DNA of 64,000 nt from positions 124,001 to 188,000 of the forward strand of contig NZ_JAJUBB010000010.1 of NCBI RefSeq assembly GCF_028683135.1. The letters are read 5' to 3'. The notes below the pieces were generated by a model. That model was not told where the DNA came from and did no database searches. It saw nothing but the letters and a program-made list of their open reading frames with translations. The DNA is from Enterovibrio qingdaonensis. GTDB lineage: Bacteria; Pseudomonadota; Gammaproteobacteria; Enterobacterales; Vibrionaceae. Both the position numbers and the translations under genes were made by a program. Shown piece by piece: positions 54,710 through 64,000 of this stretch (positions are counted from its first letter, which is position 1; the number at the start of each line of letters is the position of its first letter).

Positions 54710-54711
54710 AA

Positions 54712-55980
54712 TTACTCCGACTGAGAGAAATGGTCGGCGATTTCGCCTACTGTATAAAATGAACCAAACACGATGATCATATCGCCTTCCCATGCTACCG
54801 CTGCTTTTGCGGTCTCATATGCGTCACTTGGCGTCGTGTAGCCTTGTAACCCTTCAGGGAGTGACTTTGCCAAGGTCTGCCAGTCCGCCGCACGAGGGCC
54901 CTTTAACGAGGCCGGATACCAATAGTCCACTACGCCTTTCATTTCTTCAAGCGTGGCGGTGATATCTTTGTCATGGAGCATGGCTACGACGGCATGAACC
55001 TTGGCGTCGGTGTTCGCTTTAATACGCGCGATCTGCGCTGCTAAATACGCGGCAGAATGTGGGTTATGCGCAACATCAAGCAAGATATGCGGCGCGTCCG
55101 ACAAGGTTTCCATACGACCTGCGAGTTTAACCGTCGCTAACCCGTCAACAATGTTCTCGTCGGTAACGTCGAGTTCAGACAGCCCCAATGCCATCAATGC
55201 CGTCGCTGCATTAGGCAGTGGAAGGCTAGGTACTGGCAGATCCCTTAAGTCAAAGGCTCCACATTGCCAATGCCAGACGTCCCCATCTTGCTGGTAATTA
55301 AACTGATACCCGACTTGGTGAAGGTCAGCACCAATTTCGTCTGCGTGTGCAGCAACACTTGCTGGCGGCTCAGGCTGGCCACATACCGCAGGTTTGCCCG
55401 AGCGGAAAATACCCGCTTTTTCGAACCCAATCACTTCAATGTCATCACCCAGCCAATCAACATGGTCAACAGCCAGGCTGGTAATCACTGAAACATCATG
55501 TTCCGCAATATTGGTGGCATCTAAACGCCCACCTAAGCCCACTTCCAAAATCGCAACGTCGACCTGATTGTCGATAAACAACCAAAGTGCCGCTAACGTC
55601 CCGAACTCAAAGAGACTGAGGCTGGTGTCGCCACGTAACGCTTCAATAGCAGCAAACGCTTCTGAATGACGTTCATCGTCCAACTCTTTGCCGTTGACTC
55701 TGACGCGCTCGTTGTAGCGAATAAGATGCGGAGAGCTATACACACCCGTCTTGTAGCCTGCTTTTTGCAATATGGCTTCAATCATGGCGCAAGTGGAGCC
55801 CTTCCCGTTGGTGCCAGCAACGGTGATCACTTTCGGTGCAGGTTTGGTTAACCGACCTTTTTGAGCAACATGAGAAATACGATCTAAACCGAGATCAATG
55901 GCACTTGTGTGAAGAATTTCAAGGTAGCTCAACCATTCGGATAAAGGCGATTGAGCTGTAGGTAGAATTTGTTCTGACAT
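54712..55980 (-). CDS. folC: Bifunctional folylpolyglutamate synthase / dihydrofolate synthase
   Basis: 422 residues; adds glutamate to dihydropteroate and to folates. Seen: the P-loop VAGTNGKGSTCAM (about 54-66), VYSSPHLIRYNERV, LEVGLGGRLDATN and LLDVAHNPHSA, all Mur-ligase/FolC signatures. Upstream accD is 95 bases away with a terminator between them; dedD follows directly. Confidence 0.97.
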   Translation of the reverse strand: MSEQILPTAQSPLSEWLSYLEILHTSAIDLGLDRISHVAQKGRLTKPAPKVITVAGTNGKGSTCAMIEAILQKAGYKTGVYSSPHLIRYNERVRVNGKELDDERHSEAFAAIEALRGDTSLSLFEFGTLAALWLFIDNQVDVAILEVGLGGRLDATNIAEHDVSVITSLAVDHVDWLGDDIEVIGFEKAGIFRSGKPAVCGQPEPPASVAAHADEIGADLHQVGYQFNYQQDGDVWHWQCGAFDLRDLPVPSLPLPNAATALMALGLSELDVTDENIVDGLATVKLAGRMETLSDAPHILLDVAHNPHSAAYLAAQIARIKANTDAKVHAVVAMLHDKDITATLEEMKGVVDYWYPASLKGPRAADWQTLAKSLPEGLQGYTTPSDAYETAKAAVAWEGDMIIVFGSFYTVGEIADHFSQSE

Positions 55981-56026
55981 CAGTCGTCTACTGTAGCGAG
56001 TAATGCTTTAATCATATCAGCTAAAA

Positions 56027-56054
56027 GACAAAGAGCGCCATAAGGCGCTCTTTT
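56027..56054 (-). terminator. Terminator/attenuator between accD and folC
   Basis: AAGAGCGCC and GGCGCTCTT pair over a four-base loop; on the minus strand TTTGTCTTTT follows. It is 22 bases after the accD stop. Confidence 0.85.
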
Positions 56055-56075
56055 ACTGTGACGAGATGGAATCAA

Positions 56076-57002
56076 TTACTCGTTGCCATCTACAGGCTCA
56101 GCTTCAATGACTTCGCCTTCAAGTGGTTTATCAACCGATACCACCAGCGGTGACTCGTGATTGGTCATCTTCGCCAGCAATCCACCCAAACGCTGACGCA
56201 TTTCGCGGCGGTCTACAATCATATCGATGGCACCATGCTCAAGCAAAAACTCACTGCGTTGGAAACCTTCTGGCAGCTTCTCACGCACGGTTTGCTCGAT
56301 AACACGTTGGCCAGCAAAACCGATCAGGGCTTTTGGCTCACCCACATTGATGTCACCCAGCATTGCGAAGCTCGCTGTTACACCACCAAATGTTGGATCT
56401 GTCATTACAGAAATGAACGGTAAACCTTTTTCAGACAAACGCTCAAGCGCCGCACTGGTTTTTGCCATTTGCATCAGAGACATCAATGCCTCTTGCATAC
56501 GTGCGCCGCCACTGGCTGAGAAACAAACCAATCCACAGTTGTTTTCCATTGCCGCTTCAACAGCTTTCACGAAACGCGCGCCTACAACAGCACCCATTGA
56601 GCCACCCATGAAGGAGAACTCAAACGCACACGCAATCACTGGCATGCCTAACAGCTCGCCTTTCATAACAACTAGCGCGTCTTTCTCACCACTTGCTTTC
56701 TGAGCAGAAGACAGACGGTCTTTGTATTTTTTAGAATCGCGGAATTTGAGCAAATCTTTTGGCTCAAGCTCTCCAGCCAGTTCAACGCGATCACCTTCAT
56801 CCAGGAAGGTTTCAAGACGCTTGCGCGCGCTCATGCGCATATGATGGTCACACTTAGGACACACATGCAGGTTACGCTCAACTTCAGCGTGGTAAAGCAC
56901 CTGTTCACAGGACGAACACTTCGTCCACACACCTTCAGGAATGGAGGCTTTACGTGAAGAACCGATGTTGCTTTTTGTCAGAATTTTTTCAAGCCAGCTC
57001 AT
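56076..57002 (-). CDS. accD: Acetyl-CoA carboxylase carboxyltransferase subunit beta
   Basis: 308 residues; with AccA forms the carboxyltransferase of fatty-acid synthesis. The N-terminal zinc ribbon has C29, C32, C48 and C51 (TKCSSCEQV...HVCPKCDHH). The crotonase-type core contains [32 protein letters not shown] and [17 protein letters not shown]. Standard length, order truA-accD-folC as in other Vibrionaceae. Confidence 0.97.
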   Translation of the reverse strand: MSWLEKILTKSNIGSSRKASIPEGVWTKCSSCEQVLYHAEVERNLHVCPKCDHHMRMSARKRLETFLDEGDRVELAGELEPKDLLKFRDSKKYKDRLSSAQKASGEKDALVVMKGELLGMPVIACAFEFSFMGGSMGAVVGARFVKAVEAAMENNCGLVCFSASGGARMQEALMSLMQMAKTSAALERLSEKGLPFISVMTDPTFGGVTASFAMLGDINVGEPKALIGFAGQRVIEQTVREKLPEGFQRSEFLLEHGAIDMIVDRREMRQRLGGLLAKMTNHESPLVVSVDKPLEGEVIEAEPVDGNE

Positions 57003-57209
57003 GAACGACCTTTTCTATTGGAGCACTTGCCATTTTTTCGTGCTGCACCGAATACTTCGGTAACTTTGCAAAGGCAAGTGGCCTAAATATCTACGAATTC
57101 AACCGAGGATTAAAACACAACTGGTCAAGACTTTGGACAAAAAACTGGTACTACCTATTGTCTGCCGCATTTACTTCACAAGTTATGCCTTCAAACCGCT
57201 CTAACTATC

Positions 57210-58004
57210 TTAGAGTTGCTCATCCGGAAGGAACAGCGGTCCAACCGGTGATGAAGGCAAATCAAACTCAGCCGGATAATCGACTTCCACCAAGTACAAA
57301 CCTTCTGCTTTGGCAGTCGCTGCCGCCAGATTGCGGTCTTTTACATCAAGCAACCACTTCACCCACTCAGGTTTTTGCTCTTTACTGCCAACGGCAATTA
57401 AGCTTCCCGTGATATTTCTTACCATGTGATGCACAAACGCATTGGCTTTAATATCAATGATCACAAAACGCCCTTGTCGAGTCACATTTAAGTGATGGAT
57501 ATTTCGCCAAGGTGTGTTTGACTGGCACTGCGCTGCGCGGAATGAGGTAAAGTCATTTTCGCCCAGTAGGTACTGTCCTGCTTCATGCATCAGGGTTTCA
57601 TCAAGGTCACAATGGTAATGACTCACGCCGTGACGCAAGATACCCGGACGCAGGTTGTTATTGTAAATCACGTAGCGGTAGCGACGGGCTGTTGCAGAGA
57701 AACGTGCGTGGAACTCGTCAGGCACTTCTTTTGCCCAACGCACCGCAATGTTGTCAGGTAAGTGTGTATTTACACCCATGGTCCATGCGCGCAATGGACG
57801 CGAACCTTCCACATCAAAGTGAACTACCTGCCCCGTCCCGTGAACACCCGCATCGGTGCGGCCTGCACACTGCACTTCTATTGGCTGATTCGCAATTTTT
57901 GACAGGGCTTTCTCGAGATGTTCCTGCACACTGGGCACTTCGCGCTGTCTTTGCCAGCCGTAATACTTCGAGCCATCATATTCAACACCCAGGGCAATTC
58001 TCAT
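57210..58004 (-). CDS. truA: tRNA pseudouridine(38-40) synthase TruA
   Basis: 264 residues. Opening [20 protein letters not shown] and the catalytic [11 protein letters not shown] with Asp51 identify TruA, which modifies uridines 38-40 in the anticodon arm. [21 protein letters not shown] and [17 protein letters not shown] are further family segments. It lies between fimV and accD with no overlap. Confidence 0.97.
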   Translation of the reverse strand: MRIALGVEYDGSKYYGWQRQREVPSVQEHLEKALSKIANQPIEVQCAGRTDAGVHGTGQVVHFDVEGSRPLRAWTMGVNTHLPDNIAVRWAKEVPDEFHARFSATARRYRYVIYNNNLRPGILRHGVSHYHCDLDETLMHEAGQYLLGENDFTSFRAAQCQSNTPWRNIHHLNVTRQGRFVIIDIKANAFVHHMVRNITGSLIAVGSKEQKPEWVKWLLDVKDRNLAAATAKAEGLYLVEVDYPAEFDLPSSPVGPLFLPDEQL

Positions 58005-58120
58005 TTTCTCGTCTCTGTTTTGTACTTACGCGATTGTATAAAGCGGCGCATTATATACGCAAACGACGCGAAGGTGCAGGTTTCCACACCACCTCTCTTT
58101 TCTACGGCCGATTAACGGTC

Positions 58121-58150
58121 AAAAAAATGGCGGGATAAACCCGCCATTTT
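58121..58150 (-). terminator. Intrinsic terminator of fimV/hubP
   Basis: AAAATGGCGGG and CCCGCCATTTT pair over a five-base loop; the minus strand continues with seven Ts. It is 13 bases beyond the fimV stop. Confidence 0.93.
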
Positions 58151-58162
58151 CTATGCTGCATA

Positions 58163-61100
58163 CTAATTTAGATTTTCTATCAGTTTTCGCGCTTCATCTT
58201 TTAGTTTCACGTCATCGCCTTGCATGACTTTCTCTAGCAGTTGCAACGCGCCATCGACATCATTCATTTCCAGGTAGGCTTTTGCCAAGTCCATCTGCAT
58301 TGCCGTTTGGCCACTGCTGTCGACATCTGCATGCTGAATATCGCTTAATACGTCAGGGAAGTCTTCCAGGCCAACATCCAAGTCCATTTTCAACGAGTCT
58401 GGGTCTTCTTGCAGCGTCCCGTCGTCTTTCATTAACTCTTCAATGCTGATGTAGTTTCTATCCGATGTAGACTCTTCAACTAGCTCGCTTTCTGCGTCTT
58501 CAAGTAGTCCTTCAAGATCCGCTTCAAGCTCCATGGATTTCACATCATCGCCAAGCACTTCAGGCTGTTCAGACCAATCTTCGCTTTCAAGTTCGGGTTC
58601 TGGCTCTGCTTCAGCATTCCAAATTCCGCTCTCGTCTTCTGGAATGTCCAACTCTTCAGTTTCGAAATCGCCCAAGCCGAACTGATCGTCGTCATAGTCT
58701 TCTGACAGCAACGCATCCATGTTGAGACCCGCAACCTGATGCGCGTCATCTTCCAACTCGGCGATGTCATCTAATTCCGCTGCGCGATAGCCTGCTGAAT
58801 GTGGCGGTGACTCCTGCGTAAATCGCGAACGCTCACTTTCAGGTATGCCTTCTTCGAGTTCGCGCTGCTCTTCCATCGCGGCGTCAAGCGCGTGGGCCTC
58901 ATCGAACTCGCCAAGATCATCTAGGCTGATTTCGTCCACTTTTGGGAATGCTAACGTGTTCGGCTCGGTCGCTGTGAACACATCCTCAGGCGTATCCTGC
59001 TCAGGCGTATCCTGCTCAGGCTCTTCGTCAAGGGCATTGACGACGTCTTCCGCTGCAACGTCCTCCTCTGCAAAGTCTTCTAAATCAGTAGGTTCATCTG
59101 CTACTGCAAACTCTTCAGTTGCCGATTCTTCAGTTGCCGTTTCTTCAGAAGCTGTGTCAGCTTGCGTATTCTCTGTCTCTAACGGACTCTCAGGTTGAAC
59201 ATCGAATTCAGCCGCAGCATCTTCCTCTGTGTACTCTGGAAGATTGTTGAAGTCGATTGGCTCATCATCATCTTCGTAGTCATCCGACTCTTCGATAGGC
59301 GCAGGTTCAAGATCGATATCTGCCAACGCCGCTTCTTCGTCGTACTCAGGGAGCGACGATAGGTCGAAATTGTCCTCTTCCTCAACCTCGTCATGAATAT
59401 CTTCTTCGGCGTCAGCTTCCGTAACAGTCTCGGCATCTGCGCCGAGATCGTCTGATGCTTCTAGCGCAGACTCATCAAAAACAGGTGGCTCAAGTTCGTC
59501 TGTTTCTGACGATTCATCCAGCAACAGTTCATCATCTTCAGGAGAAAGAGCTTCTGCTTCTAAAGTATCAGTCTCAAACCCAGCATCTGCGCTATCGGCT
59601 GCAACGGGGTTTGTCTCTTCATCATTCGGTTCATCATCAACAAACGCTGACAATTCTTCAGCAAGTTCAGGCTCAGCATCTTGCGCAGACGACTCAGGGT
59701 CGTCTGCCACCTCAAATTCTGGCTCTTCTGTGTCGAGCTCTGGGCCCTGCTCGCTTTCTGACGCGACCGACTCCTCTGCTTCCTCGTCAAGAAGACTATC
59801 AAGCAGCTCCATCTCTTCATTGGAGGCATCGATTTCCTCTTCTGGGATGGTTTCATCCGCGACAATGTCTTCTTCTGGATCAACTGCTTGCTCAGATACG
59901 GCATCAGGGTCGTCATGCAGATTGGTATCAAGAGCAGATTCTTCATCACTTTCGAGTGCTTCATCCAGCAACGCCATATCGTCATCAGAAGCGTCTGGTA
60001 TCTCTTCCTCGTCAAGCGGCTGGTCGTCAATCAGTGACTCTAATTCAGCCATATCCTGAACGGTGCTGTCGTCACTGAGAACGTCAACGTCATCTGACAA
60101 CACGTCTGAGTTTAAACCTAGGTCTAAGTCTTGCTCAGCTTCATTGTCAGCCGCTTCGTCTAGCAGTCCCTCAAGCTCATCCAATTCCGATTGCTGCGCT
60201 TTTTCGTCTAGTAAGTCGTCGAAGTCAGCATCATCGCTTTGTGGCAATTCTTCCGTTAGTTGGTCATCATCGAGTGACAACAAGTCGTCACCGAGAAGAT
60301 CTTCGTCGTCGACATCATTGAGAAGAGCGGCTTCGTCATCTTCATCATCGTCGCCAAGCAAATCATCCAACAACGCATCCGTTTCACCTAGGTCAACTTC
60401 ACTGTCATCTTCTGGTTGCCCGAGGACATCTTCCAGCAAATCATCGTCATCAATTGCTTCATCTAGCAACGCTGACTCATCAAGCGGATCGCCATCGTCT
60501 TCGCTTAAGAACTCATCGAGCAACGCATCGGTATCAGAAAGATCATCATCTTGCTGAGTATCGAGAGACAGCTCGTCAAGGTCATCTTTTGCAACGGGTT
60601 CAACGGGATTTCCATCTTCATCAAGGTCTTCGCCATCAAACAGTTCATCCAACAGCGCGTCGGTTTCCCCAATATTCGCGTCTTCCTCATTGAGGTTTAG
60701 GAAGTCATCATCATTGAGGTCAATGTCTTCGCCAAGCAACTCATCTAACATGTCCGCAGTGTCATCTGATGCAGCGTCAGCGGAAACGTCTGGTGAGCTT
60801 TCTTCTCCATCCATGCCAGACAAGAGATCGTCATCATCTGACAAGTCGATGTCTTGCGTCAGGTCAACTTCAGGCTCATCCTCAAGCACTCGGTCAAACA
60901 ATGCTTCATTCGTATCGGGCTCTGTCTCTTCAACAGGCTCCTCAGGGAGTGGCTCCTTTTCGTCTGCCTCTCCCCCTTGCTCAGCATTTAGCAGCGCATC
61001 AATATCATCAACTTCGTCGTCACCACCAGCAAGAGATTGCTCCCACATCGCGGCCAGTGCTTCATCCGGGCTTAGCTCAGACTCTTCGGGCGATGATGAC

Positions 61101-62542
61101 ATTTCATCAAGCGCACGTTCCATGTCTTCAAGGCCAATAGCACCGTCTGTGCTCGGTTCAACATTGAAGTCTGTCGATGTATCAAAGTCATCATCAAGTG
61201 ACGCGGTGAGATCGGTATCTGCGCCAAAGTCGGTGTCTGCATCCAGATCTAAGCCAGAGTCTTCAGGTTCTTCTGAGAGCTCCAGTGAATCAGACAGGTT
61301 GATGTCATCCAGCTCGGAATCGAAAATACTATCATCACCAAAGAGATCATCAGCGTCTGTGTCTTCAGTTACTTCGAGCTCATCATCTTCAAGAATCAAC
61401 TCATCCGTGTCGTCGCCCGGTTCCGGAACCATAATGACAGGCATATCATCTGGCATTTCTCCGTCGAGACCTTCTGGCTCCTCAACATTGTTGTCATCTT
61501 TACGGCGGCGCATGATAAAGAACGCAGCAGCACCAATGATCAACAGTGCTGGAATAATAGCGACTGTCGCAAGCATCAAGGGGCTCGCAACGAGAGATTC
61601 CAAGAATGTCGGTTCTTTCATCTCCATCTGTGCTTGACGCGCACGTTGTATCTCTAGGAACTCTCGAATTTCTTCTGTGAGTTCCTCATCGCCCGTCATT
61701 TGATCTTTAAGGGCTGCCAGTTCGTTCTGGACTTCTGCCAATCGGATTTTGAGGATATGGTTGCTCTCAACCAGTTTCCCCATTTGAAGATCCGATTCAT
61801 TGATCTGATTTTGCACCGCCGTCATGTCAGGTTTCGGAGGCGTCATTTCCGTGCCGCTTTCTGCCATTTCTTGTTTTGGCGTCATCGCGGTTTCTGCAGC
61901 CATTTCTCCTTGAGCGTCGGTTTTCACCGTATCTGTCACGGATTCAGGCATCGCCTCTTTTTCTGCCGCAGGTGCTGTGGCGACTGATAGTGCCGGCTTA
62001 GCTGGTTGCACTGGTTGCGGAGCTGGCGTCGCAGTTGGGGCGGTCACTTGTTGGCTCAGCGGTCTGTTGTCCACCAGCCTTTGTGCATCTTTTCTTGCCT
62101 GATCGATTTGCAAACGTTGCGCGACGTCGTCTGTGCGCTCACGTCGAATTTCTGACAGTGTTGGCAGTAACAATGTGCTGCCGGGAACAAGACCATGAAT
62201 ATTGTTATTTTCAAACGCTGCTGGGTTTAAGCGATAAATCGCCCCCAATGTTTGATAAACCGTGACAGCATTGCTGGGTTTGTAATCGCTAGCAATGGAC
62301 CAAAGGGTGTCGGTGTCTCGTGTTGGCCCAACAGCTTGGCGACGGTTTTCCGTCGATCGCGGTTGAGTCGTCTGAGACAAAGGCTCGACGGCATTTGGAG
62401 ACGGTGATTCATCTTGAGGCCCAAGAATACGAATGGCTGATTGCGCGGCGAAAGGTGCGGCAAGGCTCAGCAATAATGCAGAGGCGGCAAGCGTTTTGCC
62501 GATACGACGGCCGGAAAATGATGAAAAGAGATGTCGCGTCAT
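58163..62542 (-). CDS. fimV: FimV/HubP-family polar organiser with long acidic repeat region
   Basis: 1,459 residues from the ATG at 62542, which yields a signal peptide (MTRHLFSSFSGRRIGKTLAA...AAQSA). Upstream alternatives at 62617 and 62578 lengthen it without a better signal. Order: periplasmic LysM-like domain (about 76-126, DTLWSIASDYKPSNAVTVYQTLGAIYRLNP), a Pro/Ala linker, a coiled coil (about 245-300), one membrane helix (about 318-346, followed by RRRK), then a very acidic cytoplasmic tract of over 1,000 residues with repeats such as TDALLDELL. A C-terminal FimV domain (about 1385-1459) ends MDLAKAYLEMNDVDGALQLLEKV. In Vibrio HubP anchors chromosome origin, chemotaxis and flagellar factors at the pole. 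Confidence 0.93.
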   Translation of the reverse strand: MTRHLFSSFSGRRIGKTLAASALLLSLAAPFAAQSAIRILGPQDESPSPNAVEPLSQTTQPRSTENRRQAVGPTRDTDTLWSIASDYKPSNAVTVYQTLGAIYRLNPAAFENNNIHGLVPGSTLLLPTLSEIRRERTDDVAQRLQIDQARKDAQRLVDNRPLSQQVTAPTATPAPQPVQPAKPALSVATAPAAEKEAMPESVTDTVKTDAQGEMAAETAMTPKQEMAESGTEMTPPKPDMTAVQNQINESDLQMGKLVESNHILKIRLAEVQNELAALKDQMTGDEELTEEIREFLEIQRARQAQMEMKEPTFLESLVASPLMLATVAIIPALLIIGAAAFFIMRRRKDDNNVEEPEGLDGEMPDDMPVIMVPEPGDDTDELILEDDELEVTEDTDADDLFGDDSIFDSELDDINLSDSLELSEEPEDSGLDLDADTDFGADTDLTASLDDDFDTSTDFNVEPSTDGAIGLEDMERALDEMSSSPEESELSPDEALAAMWEQSLAGGDDEVDDIDALLNAEQGGEADEKEPLPEEPVEETEPDTNEALFDRVLEDEPEVDLTQDIDLSDDDDLLSGMDGEESSPDVSADAASDDTADMLDELLGEDIDLNDDDFLNLNEEDANIGETDALLDELFDGEDLDEDGNPVEPVAKDDLDELSLDTQQDDDLSDTDALLDEFLSEDDGDPLDESALLDEAIDDDDLLEDVLGQPEDDSEVDLGETDALLDDLLGDDDEDDEAALLNDVDDEDLLGDDLLSLDDDQLTEELPQSDDADFDDLLDEKAQQSELDELEGLLDEAADNEAEQDLDLGLNSDVLSDDVDVLSDDSTVQDMAELESLIDDQPLDEEEIPDASDDDMALLDEALESDEESALDTNLHDDPDAVSEQAVDPEEDIVADETIPEEEIDASNEEMELLDSLLDEEAEESVASESEQGPELDTEEPEFEVADDPESSAQDAEPELAEELSAFVDDEPNDEETNPVAADSADAGFETDTLEAEALSPEDDELLLDESSETDELEPPVFDESALEASDDLGADAETVTEADAEEDIHDEVEEEDNFDLSSLPEYDEEAALADIDLEPAPIEESDDYEDDDEPIDFNNLPEYTEEDAAAEFDVQPESPLETENTQADTASEETATEESATEEFAVADEPTDLEDFAEEDVAAEDVVNALDEEPEQDTPEQDTPEDVFTATEPNTLAFPKVDEISLDDLGEFDEAHALDAAMEEQRELEEGIPESERSRFTQESPPHSAGYRAAELDDIAELEDDAHQVAGLNMDALLSEDYDDDQFGLGDFETEELDIPEDESGIWNAEAEPEPELESEDWSEQPEVLGDDVKSMELEADLEGLLEDAESELVEESTSDRNYISIEELMKDDGTLQEDPDSLKMDLDVGLEDFPDVLSDIQHADVDSSGQTAMQMDLAKAYLEMNDVDGALQLLEKVMQGDDVKLKDEARKLIENLN

Positions 62543-62730
62543 GGTGTTGTCAAAATCTGGGTCAGACACTGCCCGCATTCCCCTATGGCAGAAATAGGCT
62601 TTTCTCAATCGCAGCAATTTTTAGACCAAAAATGTACTGAAATTGATAATACTGGTTATTTCCCTAACTATATCGGAAGGCCAGCCGAAAACTGTAGTGT
62701 GAAGAGATAAAACTGTGTTTTGTGATCAAA

Positions 62731-62766
62731 GAACCGGCACCACGTCACGCGGTACCGGTTTTTTCG
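62731..62766 (-). terminator. Probable terminator of asd
   Basis: On the minus strand AACCGGTACC pairs with GGTGCCGGTT (one G-U pair) over a nine-base loop, 11 bases beyond the asd stop; the following T-run is short (TTCTTTG). On the plus strand the T-run is better but the stem has a mismatch. Confidence 0.65.
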
Positions 62767-62776
62767 GAGGATTTTC

Positions 62777-63802
62777 TTACAGATAATCGCGGATTAGTAC
62801 TTCTGCGATTTGAACAGAGTTAGTTGCAGCACCCTTACGAACGTTGTCTGCCACGATCCACATGTTCAGACCATTTGGATGGCTGATGTCGTTACGCACA
62901 CGACCGACCATAACATGATCTTTACCTGTCCCTTCTTTCACTTGTGTTGGGTAGTCTTCACCGTAGTAGACTTCAACACCTTCGGTTCGAGACAAGATGT
63001 CCATCGCTTCAGTTGCATCAAGTGGTTGCTGACACTCGATATGTACCGCTTCTGCGTGACCATAGAAAACAGGAACGCGAACACACGTCGGGTTTACCGC
63101 CACGTTCTCGTCAGCCAGAATTTTCTGGGTTTCCCACACCATTTTCATTTCTTCTTTGGTGTAGCCGTTGTCCATGAATTCATCGATATGCGGCAGACAG
63201 TTGAATGCAATCTGCTTTTTGTACGCGCTTGGCTCCGCTTCTTGGCTGTTCAGCAATTTCACGGTTTGACCCGCCAACTCATCGATACCTTTTTTACCGG
63301 TACCAGACACAGATTGGTAAGTCGCAACGTTAATACGCTCGATACCTGCTGCGTCATAGATTGGCTTCAACGCAACCAGCATTTGGATGGTTGAACAGTT
63401 AGGGTTTGCGATGATATTGCGGTTGCGGAAGTCAGCAATCGCTTCTGGGTTCACTTCTGGGACGACAAGAGGAACGTCGTAGTCGTAACGGAAGCGAGAG
63501 GTATTGTCGATAACCACAACACCTTCATCAGCTGCAATTGGCGCCCAACGATCTGATGCCTCTGAACCTGCAGAGAACAGCGCAATCTGTACTTGGCTCC
63601 AATCGAAATCTTCTACGTTTTTAACGCGCACACTTTTGCCGTTAAAACGAACGGTTTCACCGGCACTGCGCTCACTCGCCAGTAAATGCAGATTGCGCAC
63701 TGGGAATTTACGCTCTTCCAACACCTCGATAATGGTGCGGCCAACAGTGCCAGTTGCACCTAAAACAGCGACATCGTAAGCCACATCAAATTCTTGTGTC
63801 AT
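62777..63802 (-). CDS. asd: Aspartate-semialdehyde dehydrogenase
   Basis: 341 residues; reduces aspartyl phosphate to aspartate semialdehyde for lysine, threonine, methionine and peptidoglycan precursors. Seen: VAVLGATGTVGRTIIEVLEER (11-31), ALFSAGS, NPNCSTIQ with catalytic C136, and a later QSVSGTGKKGIDEL segment. This is the shorter Gram-positive-like Asd type found in Vibrio next to fimV; the homologue Usg of E. coli sits at the equivalent locus but lacks the active site, which is intact here. The ATG overlaps the pdxB TGA. Confidence 0.95.
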   Translation of the reverse strand: MTQEFDVAYDVAVLGATGTVGRTIIEVLEERKFPVRNLHLLASERSAGETVRFNGKSVRVKNVEDFDWSQVQIALFSAGSEASDRWAPIAADEGVVVIDNTSRFRYDYDVPLVVPEVNPEAIADFRNRNIIANPNCSTIQMLVALKPIYDAAGIERINVATYQSVSGTGKKGIDELAGQTVKLLNSQEAEPSAYKKQIAFNCLPHIDEFMDNGYTKEEMKMVWETQKILADENVAVNPTCVRVPVFYGHAEAVHIECQQPLDATEAMDILSRTEGVEVYYGEDYPTQVKEGTGKDHVMVGRVRNDISHPNGLNMWIVADNVRKGAATNSVQIAEVLIRDYL

Positions 63803-64000
63803 GATTGTTCCTCTACGGTAAAACCTAATTTAGCGAGCGACTCTACCCCAAAGTCAGTCTTTCCCGCTACTGTAATCGCACTGTACTCGCGTCTGTCCCA
63901 ATAATTCTTACGCAAGCGGTCAAAGGTTGCGCGTTGATTATTGAGATCAGCCATCTCGCGACGAAACTCTGCGTCATCACGACGAATGTCATAGATTAGC
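63799..64000 (-). CDS. pdxB: Erythronate-4-phosphate dehydrogenase PdxB (C-terminal end only)
   Basis: The last 66 codons are visible, ending in TGA that overlaps the asd ATG (ATGA). The translation contains IYDIRRDDAEFRREM, TFDRLRKNYWDRREYSA and LAKLGF, which match the C-terminal dimerisation region of PdxB, an enzyme of pyridoxal phosphate synthesis. The N-terminal dehydrogenase part lies outside the window. The pdxB-asd-fimV-truA order is usual in this group. Confidence 0.85.
   Translation of the reverse strand, partial: LIYDIRRDDAEFRREMADLNNQRATFDRLRKNYWDRREYSAITVAGKTDFGVESLAKLGFTVEEQS

Noticed and set aside
54710-54793. Longer dedD start inside folC
   Set aside because: The GTG at 54709 has a good ribosome site and gives the conserved DedD N-terminus; the extra residues do not match the family.
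59455-61987. Several long plus-strand open frames opposite fimV, rich in Ser or Gln/His/Leu
   Set aside because: They are the complement of the acidic Asp/Glu repeat region of fimV; composition is explained by the opposite strand and there is no sign of independent coding.
1-64000. tRNA or rRNA genes, CRISPR arrays, insertion sequences and prophage genes
   Set aside because: I looked for cloverleaf-type sequences, regularly spaced identical repeats, and transposase or integrase motifs and saw none; a dedicated search could still find small RNAs.

Overview
The window looks like chromosomal DNA from a gammaproteobacterium of the Vibrionaceae. The reasons are the pdxB-asd-fimV/hubP-truA-accD-folC-dedD-cvpA-purF gene order, an rjg-type beta-CASP gene beside the polysaccharide genes (the 'right junction gene' known from Vibrio O-antigen/capsule loci), a gfcABCD/wza-wzb-wzc capsule module, and an E. 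coli-like RfaH with ops sites. I cannot fix the genus from sequence reading alone.

Layout, left to right. (1) 1-2842, minus strand: pseB, pseC and a truncated pseF, the first steps and the CMP-activation step of pseudaminic acid synthesis. (2) 3293-7290, minus strand: wza-wzb-wzc, preceded by a leader with a perfect ops element; then an orphan lipoprotein gene (7825-8181). (3) 8400-12489, plus strand: gfcABCD/yjbEFGH-like exopolysaccharide genes. (4) 12696-20442: rjg, ugd, an initiating sugar-phosphate transferase and a 4-keto-sugar reductase/epimerase on the minus strand, and a WbpM-like dehydratase plus wecB on the plus strand. (5) 20628-48083, minus strand: one apparently continuous 27.5-kb operon: rmlBADC, wzm-wzt, a CapK-like ligase, a deacetylase-like protein, eight glycosyltransferase genes including one giant 1,725-residue multidomain protein, a histidine phosphatase, manC-manB, a radical SAM/SPASM protein and a small reductase-like protein. 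It ends at a strong terminator. (6) 48134-48692: a second ops site and, just upstream of it, rfaH. (7) 48908-64000: an RssB-like response regulator, a LysR regulator, a Yip1-family membrane protein, and the purF-cvpA-dedD-folC-accD-truA-fimV-asd-pdxB housekeeping block.

How the genes fit together. Nucleotide sugars predicted from the window are dTDP-L-rhamnose, GDP-D-mannose, UDP-glucuronate, UDP-ManNAc, a UDP-QuiNAc/FucNAc-type 6-deoxyhexosamine and CMP-pseudaminate. The small phosphoglycosyl transferase would start the chain on undecaprenyl phosphate, the glycosyltransferases would extend it, and Wzm/Wzt (an ABC transporter) would flip it. No Wzx, Wzy or O-antigen ligase was seen, so wza-wzb-wzc and gfcABCD may serve this polymer, a second polymer, or partners outside the window.

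Regulation. Both long minus-strand polysaccharide operons carry the same signal: a perfect 12-base ops element, one G, and a 5-bp/7-nt stem-loop whose stem differs between the two copies by two compensatory base-pair changes. RfaH is encoded directly upstream of one copy, which suggests a local feed-forward antitermination circuit. The 20-44 kb block reads as clearly more AT-rich than its flanks, consistent with a horizontally exchanged O-antigen/capsule cassette between conserved genes.
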